Shown: positions 22,285 to 25,594 of the stretch, piece by piece
Layout of the letters: every line of letters starts with the position of its first letter
How positions within the stretch are numbered: the stretch's first letter is position 1
Assembly (NCBI GenBank): GCA_023381895.1
Contig: JAMCTA010000004.1
Span: 1 to 25,594, forward strand
DNA from: Chloroflexota bacterium
Lineage (GTDB): Bacteria > Chloroflexota > UBA4733
DNA: 25,594 nucleotides
Direction of reading: 5' to 3'
Notes under the pieces: model-generated
What the model was told of the DNA's origin: nothing
What the model saw: the letters and a program-made list of their open reading frames with translations, nothing else
Databases searched by the model: none
Position numbers and translations under genes: made by a program

Positions 22285-22761
22285 ATGGACCTTTCCCGTT
22301 GGTTCAGCGACCAACTCCAGGGAAGCCGCGATGTCGTGCTCTGGGCGATCGAGCAACTGCCACTGGAACGGGTAGACGAGCCACCCCCGCCCTGGCTTGG
22401 CGAGTGGTCTGCCGCCCACCACCTCGCCCACTTGGTCCGCTACGAGCAGAAGGTCGTGGTGCCGAGCATGCGTCAATGGCTTGGCGGTGGCATGCCCGAC
22501 GTTGGCGAGGGCGGCGACGATGCGGCCATCTCGGACGTAGTGCATCTACAGGCTGAGTTCCGGGCGGTGCGTACCGACCAGCTCGCCCTACTGCCGGAGT
22601 TTGGCGGAGCGCTTTGGAAGGAGAGGCGACGGACCGTCTGGGGCGATGTGCCCCTGCGCTGGGTCGTCGGGAAGACTCTCCAGCACACCTACGACCACGG
22701 CAACACCATTCTGCGGATGACGCTCTTCCCGCGCCCCTTGCCTCCCGATCCCACCAAGTAG
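22285..22761 (+). CDS. DinB-family (four-helix, metal-binding) protein
   Basis: A 158-residue protein of the DinB/YfiT-like superfamily, whose members bind a divalent metal in a four-helix bundle; some are thiol-dependent transferases. The putative ligands are His49 in AHHLAHLVRYE and His134 and His138 in LQHTYDHGNTI, in the family's usual positions. WSAAHHLAHL after a Trp is typical. The start is ATG at 22285 with GGAAGGGGG eight bases upstream; an ATG 18 bases earlier is less well placed. The reaction is unknown. Its start is only 25 bases from the truncated end of pip on the opposite strand. Confidence 0.82.
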   Translation: MDLSRWFSDQLQGSRDVVLWAIEQLPLERVDEPPPPWLGEWSAAHHLAHLVRYEQKVVVPSMRQWLGGGMPDVGEGGDDAAISDVVHLQAEFRAVRTDQLALLPEFGGALWKERRRTVWGDVPLRWVVGKTLQHTYDHGNTILRMTLFPRPLPPDPTK

Positions 22762-22771
22762 CAGGCAGGCG

Positions 22772-23320
22772 CTAGCGCTGCCGCTCTGTGGCGGGCGCCG
22801 GGCTTGCCGGCTCGTTGGTGCTGGACAGCCCGGCTTGGACAAGATCGCGGATCAGAGTGTCTCCCTCCTGTCGGTGCTCGGTGAGCAGGAGGACCTCATC
22901 CGGTCCAATCCAGCGCCACTCGCTGAACTTCTCGGTTTCCAAGCGGGGCGCGCTCATGTCGCCAGTGACCTCGACCAGGAAAGTGAACTCGCGCTTCAGG
23001 ACGACCTGCTCCTGTATATCTACTGCCCAATCATTCACGGCGATGAGCCACACCAGGCGGCGCAGCGTCCAGCCCGTCTCTTGGCGGATCTCGCGGGCGA
23101 GGGCCGTTTCCAACGTCTCCCCGGAATCGACGTGCCCACCGGCGATGTCCCAACAGTTTGGGAACAGCCGCCGGGCGAGCGAGCGCCGCTGAACGAACGC
23201 CCGACCTTCGTCATTCACGATGATGGCACTGACAACACACGCCCGTCCAGCCGCCACCGCCTCGGCCTGCAGGGATTGAAGCTGCCAACCGTCTGGCACC
23301 GACACTGTGCCCGCAACCAT
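22772..23320 (-). CDS. NUDIX hydrolase
   Basis: A 182-residue Nudix protein. The Nudix box spans 62-84 as G-x5-E-x7-R-E-I-R-Q-E-T-G-W; the first Glu of the EE pair is Gln80, while Glu77 and Glu81 remain, a change that is common and compatible with activity. CWDIAGGHVDSGET precedes it, and EFTFLVEVTGD and FSEWRWIGPDEV follow, as in many bacterial Nudix enzymes acting on nucleotides or on isopentenyl-like diphosphates. The substrate is unknown. The ATG at 23318-23320 has GAGGAGAG five bases upstream; the longer open frame adds an Arg-rich stretch without conserved sequence. There is no nucleic-acid-binding domain, so this is an enzyme and not a second NrtR. Confidence 0.87.
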   Translation of the reverse strand: MVAGTVSVPDGWQLQSLQAEAVAAGRACVVSAIIVNDEGRAFVQRRSLARRLFPNCWDIAGGHVDSGETLETALAREIRQETGWTLRRLVWLIAVNDWAVDIQEQVVLKREFTFLVEVTGDMSAPRLETEKFSEWRWIGPDEVLLLTEHRQEGDTLIRDLVQAGLSSTNEPASPAPATERQR

Positions 23321-23403
23321 AGACACTCTCCTCACATGGCGCAGTGAACGTCGCGACGATAATCTGCTCGCGCGCCGTCCCGCCTGTGGCGACACACAGA
23401 CCA

Positions 23404-24726
23404 TCAGGCCGTCTGCTCGCCCCCGACCGTGATCACGACATCACGCAGTTGCATTTCCACCCGGGCCTCCCGAAAGGTCGCCGTGACGCCAGCGGCGGTG
23501 ACCGCGAGCGCGTCAGCAGCAGCGGTACGGACCACGGGTTGTTCCGGCAGTCCGGTGACGGTCACCGTGCGCACGCCGGTGAAGAGTGGATGCGTACCCG
23601 CCGCCTCCGTTAGCGCCGGATGACCGAGTACCTCGACAGTGTCGGCGGCGTTGCCGAGCCGGAGCCAGCGCCTGTGCAACACCTCGCCGCTGCCAAGCTG
23701 CTGCACGTTGGAGGGATCGAACGCCTGCGGCCACAACGGCTCGCCCTGCTCAATGCGAATGACGACCTGCCAGCCGGGCAGGGCGAAGAAGACCTGCCGC
23801 TGCTCGCTGCGTTCCCGCTGGAGCGTCGCCACATCCGCCTGTGCCTGTGCCATCGCCCGCGCTCGCTCCTCCGGGCTGAACGCGAGGGGCGCGGGAGCAA
23901 CACGGTGCAACGCGGCTTCCAGTAACTCGTCCAGCGGCGTGGTCTCCCCTGCCTCCAGCTCCTCCTGCCAGCCAGGGGCGAGCCGGTCGAGGAGCAGTGC
24001 CAAGGCGAGTCCCACCACGTAGGTACGGGCGCGCACCCCGTCCGCCGGAAAGTCCTGGTCGAGCACAGCCAGGCGATCATGGTCGCCACGCGCCTTGCTT
24101 TCGACGTAGCGCGCCAGCCCTTCCTGCAACTCATTGCCTCGTTCATAGGCGACGGCTTCGCTCGGCAGATGCTCGAAACGTTCACGACGATAACCAAGCG
24201 CCGCCGCTGCCCAGGCCGCCTGCTCGGTCGGATCAGGTGTATGTAACGCCTGACGCAGCGCCGCCGTCTCCAGCCGCCGCACGGCAAGTAGCTCGGCATC
24301 ATCCATCGGGTAGACGAACAGGTCGGCTTCGTTGGCGGTCCAATCGGGATGGCACTGGCACTGGAAGACGTGGAAGAGTTCGTGAATGACGAGGGCCGCC
24401 AGGTCCGTCACACGGCGCCCACTCGTATTGCTGAGCAGCGCGGTTGCCGTCGCATGGCCGTTCACGGTGACCGACGTGTTCGCGCGGACGGAAGGGTGCA
24501 GCCCGCCGAATACCAGGGCATCTGGACGGGTATTGCTCGGCGCAAACTCCGGCGGCGGGTTGGGATGGCGGAAGAGCCAGGTCTGCCGTCCGTCGTAGAT
24601 GGCAACCGGCAAAGTGCACGGATCATAGTTCGGCCACAACGGACGGGCGGCCAACCGGTCCACTTCGGCGAGCAGGGCGAGGGGGAACGCGGCATCCCGC
24701 TCCGATGGCAACGCGAACGATGGCAC
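23404..24726 (-). CDS. Putative zinc metallopeptidase (HELFH) of unknown family
   Basis: I do not recognise the family. The 440-residue product has HELFH at 115-119 inside a hydrophobic helix (LAALVIHELFHVFQ), followed after about 80 residues by NELQEGLARYVES, where Glu199 or Glu202 could be the third zinc ligand, as in gluzincins. There is no signal peptide or membrane segment, so it is probably cytoplasmic. The middle (~240-300) is helical and Ala/Leu-rich. The last ~130 residues are beta-rich (VVRTAAADALAVTAAGVTA and the end MQLRDVVITVGGEQTA) and may be a separate domain. The start is GTG at 24724-24726 with AAAGGA eight bases upstream. It lies 84 bases before the NUDIX gene on the same strand, and they may be co-transcribed. 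Confidence 0.72.
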   Translation of the reverse strand: MPSFALPSERDAAFPLALLAEVDRLAARPLWPNYDPCTLPVAIYDGRQTWLFRHPNPPPEFAPSNTRPDALVFGGLHPSVRANTSVTVNGHATATALLSNTSGRRVTDLAALVIHELFHVFQCQCHPDWTANEADLFVYPMDDAELLAVRRLETAALRQALHTPDPTEQAAWAAAALGYRRERFEHLPSEAVAYERGNELQEGLARYVESKARGDHDRLAVLDQDFPADGVRARTYVVGLALALLLDRLAPGWQEELEAGETTPLDELLEAALHRVAPAPLAFSPEERARAMAQAQADVATLQRERSEQRQVFFALPGWQVVIRIEQGEPLWPQAFDPSNVQQLGSGEVLHRRWLRLGNAADTVEVLGHPALTEAAGTHPLFTGVRTVTVTGLPEQPVVRTAAADALAVTAAGVTATFREARVEMQLRDVVITVGGEQTA

Positions 24727-24849
24727 GGGTGCCGTCCTTTCTGATCTGACTGGTGGTTGTGCTCCAGGATGGTAATGGTAGCGAGCAGCTAGGTCCAGGA
24801 TGTTTCACGGCATCCCGGCCACGCCGGCACTGTGCCCCGGCCGAGCCGC

Positions 24850-25167
24850 TCAGGCCTCCCGAATCGCCAACCGCTGGGCTTGGTCAGTAGCGTCGGCGAC
24901 CGCCAAAGAAGCATCCGGGCGTTGCGCCAGGACCCGTTTCAAGACGGCGTGGATAAAGGCGTGCTTGCCCTGGTCGTACCGTTCGCGGTCGTGGTGATGG
25001 CGCTGCGCGAGGTCCCGCTTGAGCGCCGCTGCGCTTATCTTGATACCAGGCAGGACGCGTTCCTGCTCGAGGAAGCCGCCGTGACCTGAGCCGGTCAAAC
25101 TCCAGACGTGAGGCAGCGTTGCCGGCACGAAAGGCGAAGTCGTCATACCGCTACCAGATTCATCCAC
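24850..25167 (-). CDS. Short hypothetical protein
   Basis: An open frame of 105 residues on the same strand as the metallopeptidase gene. I recognise no domain. It has a His-rich patch (RHHHDRERYDQGKH, ~56-69) and a helical C-terminus (AFIHAVLKRVLAQR). The ribosome site is weak both for the ATG at 25165-25167 and for the one at 25144-25146. The frame may be real or a remnant of a longer gene. There is nothing to indicate function. Confidence 0.35.
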   Translation of the reverse strand: MDESGSGMTTSPFVPATLPHVWSLTGSGHGGFLEQERVLPGIKISAAALKRDLAQRHHHDRERYDQGKHAFIHAVLKRVLAQRPDASLAVADATDQAQRLAIREA

Positions 25168-25430
25168 CGCGCCGCCACCTAGCCAAGATGGTGAGGAGCG
25201 TCGAACAGCCGGAGTACCGCTGAGGCGCTCCAGTCAGCAGTCTCGCCGCCCCAGTCGGCGACGCTGATGGTGGCGGGATCGAGAAACATGCGCTGCACCG
25301 TCGTGGGCGGCGCGCCCAGTGCCCTGAGAGGAGACGTCCCCCTACCGACCAGCCACTACATCCCACTGGAATCTCCGGAAAGCTTATGCAAGGGCTCTGC
25401 ACAACCTACACACTACACAGAACACACTCT
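25168..25430. other. Gene-poor stretch
   Basis: Open frames exist on both strands, but none has a ribosome site, a known motif or convincing codon use. I see no tRNA, repeat or terminator here. Confidence 0.4.
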
Positions 25431-25444
25431 ACGACCCTGGTCGT
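25431..25444. promoter_or_regulatory. Operator-like palindrome
   Basis: ACGACC-CT-GGTCGT is a perfect 6-base inverted repeat around a 2-base centre, placed upstream of a TTATACT box (25456-25462) and the leader-like ORF. It would suit a dimeric repressor. There is no assigned regulator nearby. Confidence 0.4.
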
Positions 25445-25471
25445 CAGGATGCGCGTTATACTTGGAGGGGA

Positions 25472-25505
25472 GCATGTTGCTGTGGCTACGGCCTCAGTAG
25501 CATGC
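25472..25505 (+). promoter_or_regulatory. Possible leader peptide (25474-25500) overlapping an attenuator-like hairpin
   Basis: GGAGGGG (25464-25470) precedes an ATG at 25474 that opens an eight-codon ORF, MLLWLRPQ, ending in TAG at 25498-25500. The same bases form an 11-bp stem (25472-25482 with 25495-25505, two G-U pairs) followed by GTTTCTGTCTT. Translation of the small ORF would open the hairpin, the logic of ribosome-mediated attenuation. The regulated gene would begin beyond the window end. The T-tract is imperfect, so this is tentative. Confidence 0.35.
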
Positions 25506-25594
25506 GTTTCTGTCTTATCCGGGGGTCGAGGTGGACCTGGGGGTTCATCGGACTAAGGAGCCTTCCAGGAGGGTGAATACTGACTTCCTCGTGC

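Noticed and set aside
25160..25402. Minus-strand open frame of 80 codons
   Set aside because: Low-complexity Arg/Ser/Pro content, no ribosome site, no recognisable motif.
1..25594. CRISPR array or complete insertion sequence
   Set aside because: No regularly spaced repeats and no paired terminal inverted repeats were seen; only the IS110-type remnant is present.

Overview
The window is bacterial chromosomal DNA, probably from Chloroflexota of the Thermomicrobia type. This is inferred from a combination of features: a MurT/GatD pair, a DarA/PstA-type c-di-AMP receptor, membrane-anchored proteins with Thr/Pro 'TPTATP' linkers, many GTG/TTG starts, and a moderately high GC content. No rRNA, tRNA, CRISPR array or complete mobile element is visible.

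Layout, part 1 (1-19.3 kb) is an ordinary, dense chromosome. It opens with the 5' part of prfA, a terminator, rpmE and tatA on the minus strand. A plus-strand SbcD-like nuclease and a YhaN/SbcC-like ATPase with a transmembrane insert follow. Next comes a minus-strand block (12.1 to 4.9 kb): GNAT protein, Thr/Pro-rich anchored protein, small membrane protein, c-di-AMP receptor, a small protein built from an internal duplication, a divergent MraY-like transferase with an extra C-terminal domain, a phosphotransferase-fold protein that lacks the usual catalytic Asp, and an MBL-fold hydrolase with its own strong promoter. A thioredoxin-like gene faces an NAD-salvage operon, nrtR-pncA-pncB. The nrtR promoter carries a perfect palindrome in its spacer, so feedback control by NrtR is likely. 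A Gfo/Idh/MocA oxidoreductase diverges from nrtR. The last unit is a translationally coupled trio: a membrane-anchored DnaJ-type zinc-ribbon protein, murT and gatD, the latter two for amidation of the peptidoglycan stem peptide.

Part 2 (19.4 kb to the end) looks like an accessory or decaying region with higher GC. It holds an IS110-family transposase C-terminus broken by an 8-bp tandem duplication, an aminoglycoside-phosphotransferase-like gene broken by one extra A, a possible ornithine-cyclodeaminase N-terminus, a fragment of a TetM/OtrA-type ribosome-protection GTPase with a premature stop, and a proline iminopeptidase that has lost its N-terminus. Intact-looking genes follow: DinB-family, NUDIX, an unrecognised HExxH metallopeptidase and a short hypothetical. 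The last 200 bases carry an operator-like palindrome and a short leader-peptide-like ORF overlapping a hairpin, probably upstream of a gene outside the window.

The most promising lead is the link between the c-di-AMP receptor, the duplicated-motif protein, the MraY-like transferase and the degenerate kinase. It looks like a small unit tying second-messenger sensing to a lipid-linked glycan step. The second lead is the membrane zinc-ribbon protein coupled to murT-gatD.
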